64,000 nucleotides of DNA, taken from the NCBI GenBank assembly GCA_035772735.1, contig JASDFA010000016.1, positions 176,705,001-176,769,000 on the forward strand, given 5' to 3'. The notes beneath the pieces were generated by a model, which had not been told where the DNA came from, did not search any database, and saw only the letters and a program-made list of their open reading frames with translations. Source of the DNA: Datura wrightii. Its lineage: Eukaryota; Streptophyta; Magnoliopsida; Solanales; Solanaceae. Every line of letters begins with the position of its first letter. The first letter of the stretch is position 1. The position numbers and the translations under genes were made by a program. Shown piece after piece: positions 45,444 to 58,060 of the stretch.

Positions 45444-46592
45444 TTCCTCCACGCCGAGTAAATGGTAGAAGGAACGGGAATGGAATGGCCACAAAGATGG
45501 CAATAGAGATGGGCACTAGCAATCATCGCCAGCCCCAGCAGGTGCTTTGCCCGAGCAGGTCTCTCATGCTGAGTTTAGGGCAGCTTTTCAGATATTGGCC
45601 CAGGATTTGACTGCTCAGGTCAACCAATAGGTTGTGGCCCATGTCCCGCAGAATGAGAGCTTAGTAGCAACTCAAGTTTGGGATTTCCTCAAGATGAATC
45701 TCCTTGAGTTTCTTGGGTCGAGAGTAGATAAGGACCCACATGAGTTTTTGGAGAAGATACAGAATATCATCCAGATTATGGGGTTGATGGGAGAAGAAAG
45801 CATATACTTAGCCTCCTATCAGCTGAAGGGAGTTGCTTATATTTGGTACCATTAGTGGAGGGATGGTAGAGTAGTGGGCATAGTTCCCATAAGTTGAGAT
45901 GAGTTCATGATAACTTTCTTAGACAGATTCTTCCCTAGGGAGTTGAGGGAGGCAAAGACGGCGGAGTTCATCAATTTGAAGCAAAATGATATGAATGTCC
46001 AAGAGTACGCCTTGGAGTTCATCCAGCTCCAAGTATGCACTGGAGATGGTGGTAGACCAGAGGGCCCATATGAACAGATTTGTGTATGGAGTGTCCGACT
46101 CGCTGGTCAAGGAGTGTATGATGATGATGCTGAATAGTTACCTAGACTTCTCTCGATTGGTCTTATACGCCCAGTAGATGGAGGCGGATCAGATGAAGGA
46201 TAAGGAGAGAGAGGCCAAGAGGGCCAGGATAAGTAGTATTGGGTTTTCGCAACTGAGGTACAGTGGCGGGCATCGTCATCAGTCTCATCAAAGACCATCA
46301 TCTCCAACACCATCGTCAGCTAGTGTGCCATCCAGATTTAGGCGCGAGCGAAGGGGGAGAACATCAGGCTCCAAAGTTTAGGGGAGCAGGTCAGGAGAGC
46401 CTAGCATTCTAGTTTGCGGCAAGTGTGGAAGGAAGAACCTAGAGAGTGCCTAGCGGGTTTAGGTGCGTGTTTCGGATGTGGGAAGCCTAGAAATTTTTCT
46501 TAGAGACTACCCTTTAGATAGACAGGGCCATGGTAGAGATCGTGACCCAGTTATCAGTTTAGCAGCTCCACCAGCACACTTAGCTCAACAGG
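45444..46592 (+). pseudogene. gag: Element B gag
   Basis: Begins at the place of the usual MPPRR start, but ATG reads ATT (45444), so translation start is lost. Clear gag stretches: AHVPQNESLVATQVWDFLKM (45634), FLGSRVDKDPHEFLEKIQNI (45700), ASYQLKGVAYIWYH (about 45811), then LDRFFPRELREAKTAEFINL (45919) and YALEFIQL, a frameshift, and RFVYGVSDSLVKECM (46077). The zinc knuckle (from 46468) is CFGCGKPRN-, with its His lost. Numerous stops. Confidence 0.85.
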
Positions 46593-49120
46593 ATGCCATT
46601 AACTAGTGCAGGTGGTGGTCAGCGTCAGAACAAGTTCTATGCCCTCTCATCATGTCAGGAGCAGGAGGTCTCTCCGGATATGGTCACTGGTATGCTGCAT
46701 ATATTTCATCTTGATGTATATGCATTATTAGATCCAGGGGCTAATTTGTCATTTGTGATGCCTTATGTTGCTATTATCTTCGAAGTTAGTCCCGAAATCC
46801 TATCAAAACTCTTCTCAATCTTTACTCCATTGGTGACTCAGTTATAGCTCCACGAGTATATAGAAATTTCCCTGTCATAGTCCTTCAAAAAGTCACGTTA
46901 ACCGATCTAGTAGTGTTAGAAATGACTGATGTTGATGTTATCTTTGGTAGATTAATTGCATGCATGTTATTCCTTAGTAAATTGTAGAACCCGTGCAGTA
47001 GAGTTTTAATTTTCGCGTGAGCCAATCCTAGAATGGAAGGGTATTTCAATAGTGCCTGTAGGTTTTCCTACCTTAAGGCTAGAAAGATGATTTCCAAGGG
47101 TTGTGTGTACCATCTAGTTCGGGTTAAGGATACAACGTCCAAAACCCCGACTCTCCAGTTAGTTCCTGTAGTGTGTGAGTATCGGGGGGTTTTCCTAGAT
47201 GATCTATTGGGTGTCCCTCCTGAGAGGGAGATTGACTTTGGTATTGACCTTCTTCCTGATACGCAGTCTATCTCTATTCCTTCTTACCGAATGGCTCCAG
47301 CCGAGCTAAAGGGATTGAAGGAGAAGTTGAAGGATCTTTTAGATAATGGATTCATAAGACCTAGCAAGTCCCCGTGGAGTGCACCAGTTCTTTTTGTTCA
47401 AAAGAGGGATGGGTCTCTTCATATGTGCATTGCTATCGACAGTTGAACAAGGTTACAATGAAAAACAAGTATCCCCTTCCTAGAATTGATGACTTGTTTG
47501 ACCAACTTCAGGGTACTAAGTGCTTCTCAAAGATAGACCTCAGATCTGGGTATCATCAGCTTAGAGTTAGGGAAAGTGACATTCCGAAGATAGCTTTCAG
47601 GACTCGGTATAGTCACTATGAGTTTGTAGTTATGTATTTTGGACTAACGAATGATCATGCAGCTTTTATAGATTTGATGAACAAAGTGTTCAAGTAATAT
47701 TTGGACATGTTCATGATTGTCTTCATAGATGACATTCTCATATACTCTCGGAGCGAGGAGGAGCATGCCGCTAATTTGAGGATTATGCCACAGACTCTCA
47801 AGGATCACCAGCTGTTTGCTAAATTCAACAAGTGTGAGTTTTGGTTGGATTCGATATCATTTTTGGGCGACGTGGTGTTAAGTGAGGGTGTACAGGTGAC
47901 CTCTAAAAAGATAGAAGGTGTAGAGAATTGGCCTAGACCAGTTAGTCCTTCGGATATCAAGAGTTTTCCTAGGTTTAGTTGGCTATTATAAGAGGTTTGT
48001 TGAAGGATTTTCATTCATTGCAGCACCATTGACTAAGTTGACCCAGAAGAAAGTTAAATTTCGGTGGTCGAATGCTTGTGAGAAGAGTTTTTAGAAGTTA
48101 AAGACTCAAGTCACTTCATCCCCCGTGTTGACCCTACCTGAGGGTACATATGGATTTGTTGTGTATTGTGACGCCTCTAGGGTTGGTCTTGGGTGTGTGT
48201 TAATGCAGCATGGTAAGTTCATTGCAAATGCCTCTGGACAGCTTAAGACTCATGAGAAGAATTACCTGATGCGTGACCTGGAATTGACAACGGTGGTGTT
48301 CACATTGAATATTTGGAGGCACTATTTGTATGGGGTCCATGTGGATGTGTTTATGAACCACAAGAGCCAACAATATGTTTTCACCCAGAAGGATTTAAAT
48401 TTGCAACAATGAAGGTGGTTAAAGTTGCTTAAGGACTATGACATGAGTGTCTTTTATCATCCGGGCAAGGCTAATATAGTGGCGGATGCCCTTAGTAGGC
48501 TATCCATGGAGAGTATCTCTCATGTGTAAGAAGGAATGAAAGAGTTGGTGAAGGATCTGCATCGGCTTGCATGATTAGAGGTTCGCCTTGTTGATTCGAC
48601 AGATGGTGGTGTCATCGTTCAGAATGGTTCAGACTCTTCTTTGGTGGCTGAGGTCAAGGCTAGACAAGATGAATATGCTATTTTGGTAAATTTGAAGGAA
48701 GCAGTTCATAATTAGAAGGTAGAGGTCTTTTACTAAGGGGAGATGGTGTACTTCATTATCAGGGTCATGTGTGTGTTTTGGGTATTGATGACTTGAGAGA
48801 TGGATGTTCCATGAGGCTCATGGCTCACGGTATTCTATCCGCCCAAGTGCCACCAAGATGTACCATAACCTATGGGAAGTCTATCGGTGGAATGGCATGA
48901 ATAAGAACATAGCATAGTTTGTGGCTAAGTGTCCGAATTGTCAATAAGTGAAGGTTGAACATCAAAGACTGGGAGGTGTGCTACAAGACCTCAGTATCCT
49001 TACTTGGAAGTAGGAGGAAATTAATATGGACTTCATCACAGGGTTATCTCACACACATCGATAGTATGACTCTATTTGGGCGGTCGTACACAAATTAATG
49101 AAGGCAGCCATTTTCTACTA
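46593..49120 (+). pseudogene. pol: Element B pol, truncated in integrase
   Basis: Protease with LLDPGANLSFV (about 46728). RT: open frames 47033-47446 and 47374-47697 covering SIPSYRMAPAELKGLKEKL and the LRSGYHQL block; catalytic FIDD at 47722-47733 intact. RNase H 48125-48412 (YCDASRVGLGCVLMQHGK), ending ADALSR (about 48482). Integrase zinc part 48840-48960 and the first residues of the core (INMDFITGLSHTH, about 49020). At about 49118 the frame runs into LTR sequence; the rest of integrase and the chromodomain are missing. Confidence 0.88.
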
Positions 49121-49123
49121 ATT

Positions 49124-49187
49124 TGTGAGTCCTCATCCTTCGAGGACCTTTAGCTTGTTGAGTTGTGTACTTTTAGTTCTCAGACTT
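49124..49187 (+). mobile_element. Element B right LTR remnant, part 1
   Basis: GTGAGTCCTCATCCTTCGAG... matches 44914-44975 of the left LTR. The first 2 kb of the right LTR are deleted. Confidence 0.85.
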
Positions 49188-51419
49188 TGTAACACCTTGG
49201 ACCTCGGAATATCTTGATGAAGGAAAATAACTAAAATTGTAAGTCTAGTGCAGGGAGTGACGGCATTACTGACGGTGCAAGTGACGGTCGTCGGGAAGGT
49301 GATGAACCGTCACTGGATGTTCAGGTTTGAAGGAACGGCTGACGGCCCATCATAGACTTGATGGTGTTAGTGATGGCCGTCAGAGCAGCGATGGACTGTC
49401 AGTTGAGCCGTTGAAGGAATTTTTCTAGACCATGGGGTGACGGAGCCCGTCACTTCTACTGTCAGAAGGATATTGTGGACTACTTCTCTTATTTAGGGTG
49501 ACAACACGAATGTCGGACCGTTGGGAGTGTGATGGCCTGTCACGGGTACCATCCAGTTGTGGAATTTTTGCCTAATTCTCAAGGATAATTTTGTAATCTC
49601 CCATGATTTTAACTCCTATACTATGTTGTTTTAAGCCCTGAAAGAAGAGTATTAGGGGAGTTTAAACCTATTCTAATTCATTCAACTCTCATGCATGCAA
49701 GTTTAGAGGGTTCCATTGAAGATCAAGCTTAAAATCCTCCAATTCTCCTTCAAATTTCTGGGACTTTCAAAGTCAAGTTGAGAATCAGTTTACCCAGGTA
49801 CGTAGGGACATGAATGAGAGTTTTCTTTCACTCTCATGTTCAAATTTCTCCTCAAGTTCATGAATTCAAATGTTAATTTAAATATATGATCCTATGGGGT
49901 TTTAACCCTAATATACGAAATTCTATATGATTTATTTATGGGTCAATTTCCTTCATGTTTCAAGGCATGTTTTAAGACTCATGGGTAGATTTTATATACT
50001 AATTGATTATAAATTCATATTTTAAACTTAGAGAAGGTTATGTCCAATTATGCAAGTTCATGAAAAAGTTAGTCTATGATTGATGATTCCAAATATGATG
50101 AAATATTTAGCATGCATGTATGTTTACGAATTACCCATATATGAATCTATGATTTTGACTAGTGAAGTCTATTTCAAGTATGCATGATCTTCAGATTTTG
50201 GGTAATTCCACTCAGAGTTAGCATGTTTTCATGATTCAGTTCAGTTCTATAAATCAGCTTACCATATGGTTTCGGAGTCTTTACTCCCATATTAAGCTTA
50301 TAGTGTGTTTAGAGCAAGGACTCCCCGTATTCAGATTTCAGACTATGCATGTAATTACATTTATCAGCTTCATTGAAAAATGATGGTTTCAACTTCATTA
50401 AAAAATAATGAAGAGCGCCTTTGAATGTTTTTGGGAGCAGTTTCTAGCACAGAGTAGGCTAGGGGTTTAGGAAAACCTCGGGTCTCAAAACTACGTGCCA
50501 ACGTAAGATTTCACATTTTACTATGGGACCTCCCTTGTGAGCTTTCCTTGCCTCGAATGGTCCTTCAGCTTGATATCGATATCATGGTAGCGCCCTTAGC
50601 CCTGGCAAGCCTTTGACGGCTCTACCCACTTGATTGTAACAGTTGGGATCACCTAAGTGCTATCATGATTGTGTCTATTATATGATAAGTCTCCCATTTT
50701 TCCTCATGATCTCAGTTATGCATGTTTATTAGTCATGATATTATGTTTTCAGCAGGTTTGACCCAATGATCAGATTATCAGTTTTTACTTATAAATCTCA
50801 ATTTCAGCTTTGGGGTCATCCAATTCAGTTATGAGATCCAGTATATGTCTATTCACGTTTTTAGATATCAGCATGCAGTCTTTACTCTCAAAATCTTCTG
50901 ATATTATGATTTATGATGTATATGATTTCAGTTCATACTTACTCATCCTGTTTTACTTACCTTACATGCTCAGTACATTTCAAGTACTTACCGCATACTC
51001 TATGCTCCATTATTTCATGATACAGGTCTTAGTGATCAGACTCAGACACGTTGTTAGTCCAGCTCTCATTCCAACTCAGACCCTGCCTTAGGTGAGCCCT
51101 CATCCTCCAAGGACATCTATCTTTTAGTATTATTATCTCAGTTCATTTCAGACTTAGAGACATCTGGGGGCTTATCCCGGCATTTCATGAGTTAGTAGAG
51201 GCTTTTCATACATAGACTTATATATTCAGCTTCAGATTCAGTGTTATGATATTACCGTTGGATAGATGTTTTGTTAGTTAGACTTTCACTATTTCAGAAT
51301 TTAGTTATCAGATTTGCTTATGTTTATCTTTAGTTATCATGTTCATCCGATGGGTTGACTTTGAGTCATATGTTTCTAGGTTCTATGATTAGATCAGGGC
51401 TCATATTCGGGTCTTAACA
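49188..51419 (+). mobile_element. Solo LTR C (Tekay-like) inside the B right LTR
   Basis: 2232 bp, TGTAACACCTTGG...GGGTCTTAACA, built like the LTRs of A, B and D but with its own sequence. No gag or pol. The interrupted B LTR resumes with CTTTTGGTGAGC; ACTTT flanks both sides (49184-49188 and 51418-51423, overlapping the termini by a base or two), consistent with a 5 bp target duplication. Confidence 0.85.
49250..49560 (+). repeat. Palindromic cassette of LTR C, TGACGG/CCGTCA type
   Basis: GTGACGGAGCCCGTCAC at 49437-49453, and units such as TGACGGTCGTCGG, TGACGGCCCATCA and TGATGGCCGTCAG. Same position as the ACGASTCGT cassettes in A, B and D, but a different word. Confidence 0.75.
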
Positions 51420-51668
51420 CTTTTGGTGAGCTATTGGGGATGTTGTCTCATCAACTCATTAGTTATGTTACAAGCTTTTCGGACAGTGTGTAGAAAATCA
51501 GCTTGTCAGTGTTGACTCTGTTTGGTTGATGTATGTTTAGACTTCTGCTATTTTAGAATTCAGTTATCCACTTTGCTTATGTTGATTTTTAGTTATCACA
51601 TTCATGCCATGGGTTGATTTGAAGCCATTTATGATTTTAGGTTCCGGGCCTATGTTCAAGTCGTGATA
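51420..51668 (+). mobile_element. Element B right LTR remnant, part 2
   Basis: Matches 44976-45234 of the left LTR and ends CAAGTCGTGATA, followed by the ATATA duplication. Confidence 0.88.
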
Positions 51669-52675
51669 ATATATTTACTTTATATTGAATTGAAAAGTAT
51701 AAATATGCAACTATTCACATAAAAATGAAATTTCATTTCAAAATTCATACTTCTTCAGCTCTGATGAATTATGTTTGGTACTACACTGAAAGAAAATTTA
51801 ACTATTAAAACGATAATATATAATAAATTATTGGCAAGAAAAATATAAAAAAAACTATTACTTGATTAAAAAGTTGATTTAAATAGGAAATTAAAAAGAT
51901 GACCAGCTCAGGAGAAATTTAAAAGGCAATTAACCTTGTAGGGAAGGATGAAATATAGAGGATTACTTAAATAGACAAACAAACCTTGTGATCTTATACA
52001 AATATTGAACTCCTAATTGACTCTTCTTCTTCCTCTCCTGAAAAACCTTTCAATTCAATCAATAACCTTTTCAAATTATCCATGTTTATTTTTATAGAAA
52101 ATGGCAAAATCTTAGTTGTAGAAACTAAGAGTCTTTATTGAAATTAAATGTGATTTATTGTTATAGATTGCTTATTTATGTTTTTCTTCTCATTTACCAT
52201 GCTAATACAAATTTATCATTGTCCGAAAGGTAATTAAAATATTACTATTTAATATTTAATTCAATATTTTATTATATTTTTATTTACTCTAGGGGAAAAA
52301 GTATAATCCAACTTTGAAGGCAGTTCCCACTTATATAATAATATGATCTTTTGATAATAATTTATAGCAGTAACTTCAATTAAAATTTAATTATAATTTA
52401 TTTCCACGAGTTAAAATATTACGTTATTTCTTTTTCCACTCTTCCATTTAAATTTTAGTTCTTTAATTTATTTATTATTAGATGTATCAATTATCCATTT
52501 TATAACTATTGATCGTCGATATTTACCAGAAAAATCTCCGAGCAATCTTGAATATTTGGAGGAGAGGATTGATGATATCTCAATTAAATTTCAACAGACG
52601 TTTGTATTATGACTAAAGCTACACTAGTTTGATAAATATTATAGACTATTATGTTAGTGCTTCAGATTAAGAAAA
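51669..52675. other. AT-rich non-coding target DNA right of element B
   Basis: No ORF of note and no recognised repeat. Together with 42504-42879 it formed one stretch before B inserted. Confidence 0.5.
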
Positions 52676-53150
52676 GATTTAATACATAATTAATCTTTTG
52701 AATTTATTAGAATATTCCGTTGAGACATTCGAACTAAGTGTTGTTTCAATTGAACACCTCAACTCCTGAGAAAGTGTTCTAATTAGACTTTTTCGATTAA
52801 ATTTTTTTTTTTTTGCATTTGTTCTTATTCGTCTATTAGGTAGTTAGTTAACCACATAAAATATGTCATTTCCTTTAATTATACGCATTCACCTCAATAA
52901 GTTGTAAAACCTCAGATATTTTCTACTTGAGGCTAATGCATATAATTAAAGAGATGACATATTTTATGTGATTAACTTAACTATATAATAGCCAAATGAA
53001 AAAATGCATAATTTTTTTTAAAATTTGAGTCAAAAGAGTCTAATTAGAACAATTTATTAGGAGTTTAGGTATTTAATTGGAACATAATTTAGTTTGAGTG
53101 ACTAAATGAAATATCCTGACAAGTTTAAGGGGATAACAATGTATTAAGCC
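52676..53150. mobile_element. Fold-back MITE, 475 bp
   Basis: Almost the whole element is one inverted repeat: arms about 52676-52903 and 52918-53150 around a short loop near 52905. Ends read GATTTAATACATAATT and (inverted) GGCTTAATACATTGTT. Examples of matching blocks: CATAAAATATGTCAT (about 52855) with ATGACATATTTTATG (about 52955), and GTGTTCTAATTAGACT (about 52777) with AGTCTAATTAGAACAA (about 53038). It carries no gene. From memory similar ends occur in Solanaceae MITEs (Mutator-like); I cannot confirm the family. No convincing target duplication. Confidence 0.85.
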
Positions 53151-54479
53151 AAAAAATATGGATGATGTTGAATTCAAACATAGATTGGCGACTATTTCGG
53201 GCTTCCCTCATATTTATTTCTACATTTTTCTCATTAAATTCTTTTTTTCTAAAAGGTTAAGTTTTATAAAATAAACTAGTTCAATTCTGTGAAAGTATGG
53301 GCAACTAATATGACAAGATACTTCATTTCAACGAGTGAGGAACTTATTGTACTTTGAGTTAGCATGGAAAGTTAACACGAGAATGTAGATCTCATATGTA
53401 GCAAGGTTACAATGCCAACAACACTTCACGCTAAATTCTAAGGATACTTTGAGACTAATTAGGTAAATAACCAATGCCCTTTCAAAGGGACTTCCTAACA
53501 CTAACAATAACATAATAGATTCGTTCTTGGATAATTTCACAACTCGAGTGTGCAAGGTTCATAAATTAAATGAGAATAAGGAATAAAAACGCCTTGAAAT
53601 TAAATGGAAAAAACACAAGATTACAAGCTTAAAGATCAATATCATTACAAGGAGAATTACCGATTCAACTGCCGCAAGTTCAATCCAACAATCGCTCGAT
53701 AGGTAGAAATAATACGATAAAGGAGTTCACGAAGATATATACTTAAGATGGAAATAATGTATACCATAAATAAGAAACTAAAGATTATATTCAAATACTA
53801 AAGAATTCATAATAACTATATTGGCAACACAACTCAAGAGATTATTTGACAATATCGAATTCGTGTGATCTGAAGAAAAAGATAACGCCTTAAAACATCC
53901 AACAAAAGAGAATTTTGAAACTTTGTGAACGTCCATTCTCCTTCTTCAATCAAGCTACCGCTATCACTCAGCTAGCAAAACTTCTGCACCCCCTCAATCA
54001 AGACCAAGTAGTCCAAAAATTGAGAAAATTGGAACCTCGATATCGGTAAAGAACTCTTTCAATAACAACGTAGATACGAATTTAAATGATGAACTGAAAA
54101 TTAGCACTCATTACCTTATACTCACAAGATAATTTACTAAAGAGGTTTCAGGAACCCACTAGAGGCCATGCCATGACTCAATTTAGGACCGTAACTGGTG
54201 CTAAAGATTAGAATCCCAAAGCAAGCCTTAACAAAAATTTATATAAAATCAGGTAGAGTTTCTCCTGTTTTTGGGCCTATCCAGAATTTTTGTCTCAGAA
54301 ACCAATGACACAACAACCAATATCGCCAAAGAAGGCCATAATATTCATCAACAGTCTATTCGAAATGCAATAATACTAAATCCATCTCCAAATACGAAAA
54401 TAAGTCTAATACTAGTCGGAAGTCTTTAATAGCAAAAGAATACTCATGACACAAATAAAATGACTATGGAGCGACTCTA
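53151..54479. other. Non-coding DNA left of element D
   Basis: AT-rich, no gene. It has the look of an old minus-strand repeat (for example a stretch around GTATGGGCAACTAATATGAC) but no ends are visible. It continues at 63920 after removal of D. A 75-codon minus-strand frame at 53328-53555 has no recognisable content. Confidence 0.4.
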
Positions 54480-56689
54480 TGTAATACCCCGAAAGTGCAT
54501 AAGATTAGACTCGGGATCAAAATTTGAAGTTGGCTAACAAACTGAAAAATAATCATAGGATGGATGATTTAACGACTTATGGTTGGAAACCACGGGTCAT
54601 TGTTAGCAGTCGTGGGAGGAATTTGGACCTTCGAAGTTGGGGATACCACGGGTCATCCAACGACTCGTGGTGAGAAGTGATGACCCGTGGTCACCAGTCG
54701 TGGTTTGGGTTGCCAGAATTTCTAGTACACTTAACGGATGAGTACCACGAGTCATTGAAAGCAACCACTAGTCGTGGTAAGGCTCGTGGTAAGGGATGTT
54801 TAGGATTTATCGAGGGACTGACAATGGTCGATCCTACAATCCATGAGAAGAGACCACGACTTGTTCTATTGAGTCGTGGCTAGAATCCCAAGTCAGATGC
54901 TGGGCAATGCACACAACAGATGTACCACGAGTCATGGTAGCATCCAACGACTCGTACAAACGGCCGTGGGATTGATCAGTGAAGGTTTTCAGGGCGATTT
55001 CATTAAGGGTATTTTTGACTTTCCTATACTCTAGAGCCCTAAACTACATCATTTTATGTATTTTTATGGGCATAATAAGATAGGTTAAGTTACCTTTGAA
55101 TAAGCCATTCCTATGTATGCAAATTAAGAAGATTTTAGAGAGATCAAGCATAGTTCAAGCTCTTCTCCATCAATCCTTCCTTGGGCATTCAAAGAACCTT
55201 AGAATCTGACCTTACCCATGTATGTAGGGTTACAAATGGGTGTTTCCATTCACACCCATGCCCATTCTCTATTATTGTATAAAACTCTATCAAAAATTTC
55301 ATGGGGTTTTAAATTCAATTTTGTGAAAAAGCTAATGATTTACTAATGGGCTAATATGATTTGTGATCTACATCACATTTTATGAATCTTGACTAGATTT
55401 TACAACTATTTTACTTATAAAATTATTGATTTCGATTTCTACTAAATTAAGCCTATTTAAGCATGATCTATGATGAATCGATTTATGATCTTCTCTTCAA
55501 TTGATGATATTTACAAGACAAACATGATTTATGATTTTAAATATGGATTTATTCAATTACCCATCATGATTTGATGATTAACAAGTTATATGTAAGATCT
55601 ACAAGTATGCACGAACCCTATGATTTACGAACTATGTTTTGACCGACTCACGGGCCTAATGTCATGGATAGTTCATGTATGTACAAGTATGTTTATTATT
55701 ATCATGATTTAACTAGCCTATGAATTCATGCATGTTATACTATGAGCACTATATATGTTTTGGGAGTAGTATAGAACACCGAGTAGGTTTGGGGCCTAGG
55801 CTCTGTCCCGAATCTCATAATCTACGTGCCACTGTAGGTATGTTGGGACCTCCTTTGTGACTGTCCCCGACCCAAATGACCCTTTTCATGGTGATATCAC
55901 ACTTTCATGGTTCTACCCTTAGCAAGGTATGACACCATCCCAACAATGGTTACAAGTCGGGCTTCATGTGTGCTCATATGGGGTATGTTGGTTAAGAGAA
56001 TCTCCCACTGTTCCTCATGATTTAAGCATGTTTATGATTAAGTAAATTGGATCAAGTTATGTTAAATACATCTTTTCTCTCATGATTATGATTACGAATG
56101 TACTATGAAAGTCTCGAAAACCTTGAGCCTTATGTTATGTTATGTTACGATATGTAAAATATGAGCATGATGTCCTACTCTTATGATGTTTTATGAGCTT
56201 TATGTATTTTAAGTGTTCGTTTTAATTACCTTGCATACTCTGTACATTTCACGTACTAACTTCATACTTTCTATGTTGTATCGTTTCGTGATACAAGACT
56301 CGTCTCTCAGGCTTATCCTCATCCTTAGACCATCTTGGAGTTACTATCAGCTTTATTGGTAAGTACTCATGTTCTAAGGACCATTTGACTAGATGTTTAT
56401 GTTGTTCTTTTGTTTCAGTTTGACCCGGTTAGTTGGGGATGTTGTCCCATCAACCCATCTTTCATGATAGAGGCTTTTAGACCGTATGTAGTATTCAACT
56501 TGTATATATGTCTAGTGATTCTTTACAATATGATATGCTATGTTACGTTTCTATTTCCGTTATGCCTTATGTTCTGTCTTTCGCTTAAGTGAATGAAGTT
56601 AGATGAATGCTTATGCCATGGGTCGACTTGGGTCCTCTTGAGGTTCCTTGTCCCGTGTTATGATCTGGGTCTACATTTGGGTCGTGAAA
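54480..56689 (+). mobile_element. Element D left LTR
   Basis: 2210 bp, TGTAATACCCCGAAAG...GGGTCGTGAAA (end CA changed to AA). Confidence 0.92.
54560..54975 (+). repeat. Palindromic cassette of D left LTR
   Basis: ACCACTAGTCGTGGT (54764-54778) and ACCACGAGTCATGGT (54924-54938), each one change away from the perfect 15-mer, plus CAACGACTCGTGGTGAG and others. Confidence 0.8.
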
Positions 56690-56693
56690 AACT

Positions 56694-56711
56694 TGGTATC
56701 AGAGCCATAGT
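56694..56711 (+). other. Primer-binding site of D
   Basis: TGGTATCAGAGCCATAGT; perfect initiator-Met-tRNA-type core. Confidence 0.88.
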
Positions 56712-56898
56712 TTTGATACATCCTAGGGTTTCTGAAAGCCGCGTTGAGTAGAGTCTTTTCCATGGGTGTGAAGTACGCCACACTTATGACGAAGAGGCTA
56801 CAAGACGTTTAGGAAATGTTCCCTTCTTTCATGATCAATGTTGTGCGATGAAAAGTCTTTCTATCCTTCTAATTCGTGCTGTTTGTGATTGTAGAATC

Positions 56899-58060
56899 AT
56901 GACCCCCAGAAGGATGATCGAAAGAAGAAATTAAAGCGGTGAAGGCCACGAAGATGGCAATGGTCTTGGGAATCAGCAAGCCCCACCTATTCAGGATCCC
57001 TAGGCACTAGAGGCAGTTGCCTATTTGGAGTTTCGGGCGGCTATCCAGATGTTGGCGCAGGCCTTGATCGTTCATGTGAACTAGCAGGCTGTAGCACATA
57101 TCCCACAGAATGGCAATGTGGCAGCGGCCCGGATTAGAGATTTCTTGAGGATGAACCCTCTAGAGTTTCTTGGGTTTAAGTTGGATAAAGATCCGCACAA
57201 TTTCATCAAGGAGATTCTAAAAATCACCCAGTTTATGGGGGTGACCAGTGGAGATTGTGTTGATTTTTCCTCCTATCAGCTAAAAGGGGTGGCACATATA
57301 TGGTTCAACCAGTGGAGAGATTCTAGGGCAGTGGGTGCAGGCCCTATAGGTTGGGAGTTCCACGCAGCATTCTTGGATCGGTTCTTCCCTCGAGAGATGA
57401 GGGAGCTAAAGGCGCCCGAGTTTGTTAACTTGAAGTAGGGTGACATGTCAATTCAGGAGTACGCATTGGAGTTCACCCATCTATCCAAATATGCGCCAGA
57501 GTTGGTGGTAGACCAGAGGGCTCGAGTGAGCCGTTTTGTACATGGAGTGGCGGACTACCTGGATAAGGACTGTAGGATCGCCATGTTGTATTGGGATATA
57601 GAATTTCCCCATATTGTGTTACATGCTCAACAGATAGAGTCAGTGTATCGGAGGCAGAGAGAGGACAAGAGGGCTAGGACCGATAGTTATGGGACTGCTT
57701 AGGTCAGGTCAGGGGTGGACAGCATCAGCAGTCTCAGCATAAGTCTATTACTCCAGCACCATCATTGGCCAGTACGTCATCTAGATTCAGAGGGGATTAG
57801 AGGAGCGGGCTCTAGATTCGAGGGGCAGGGTAGCATGAAAATGGAGCGCACTTTTCCAACTTGTGCAAAGTGCGGAAAGAATCACTTAAGGAGGTGCTTA
57901 GTTGGCGTGGACGCTTGTTTTGGGTGTGGAAAACCCGGACACAGACTCAAGGACTGCCTTTCAGCCAGGTTAGGGGGCGGTAGGAACCGCATGCCAGTTG
58001 CTAGTTTAGCCGCTCCAGCAGCACGTCCTCCTTAGCAGGGTGCCTCGACTAGTTCAGCCG
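56899..58060 (+). pseudogene. gag: Element D gag
   Basis: ATG at 56899 (MTPRRMIERRN, stop at codon 12). The main frame is open from 57118 to 57438: VAAARIRDFLRMNPLEFLGF, DKDPHNFIKEILKITQFMG, SSYQLKGVAHIWFNQW and AAFLDRFFPREMRELKAPEF. After one TAG it continues in the same frame with MSIQEYALEFTHLSKYAPEL (57445). A complete CCHC knuckle, CFGCGKPGHRLKDC, is at 57916-57957. This is the best preserved gag of the window; few mutations separate it from an open frame. Confidence 0.9.

Larger units (their letters stand above)
42880..51668 (+). mobile_element. Element B: Tekay-like, internally deleted, with nested solo LTR
   Basis: Left LTR, primer site, gag and pol up to the beginning of the integrase core, then directly the last part of a right LTR. 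Both sides carry ATATA (42875-42879, 51669-51673). A deletion fused integrase to the LTR at about 49118-49126; a solo LTR of another family (C) sits within the remaining right LTR. Confidence 0.9.

Noticed and set aside
53328..53555. 75-codon minus-strand frame next to the MITE
   Set aside because: No recognisable domain, AT-rich context, no start or splice context; probably chance.
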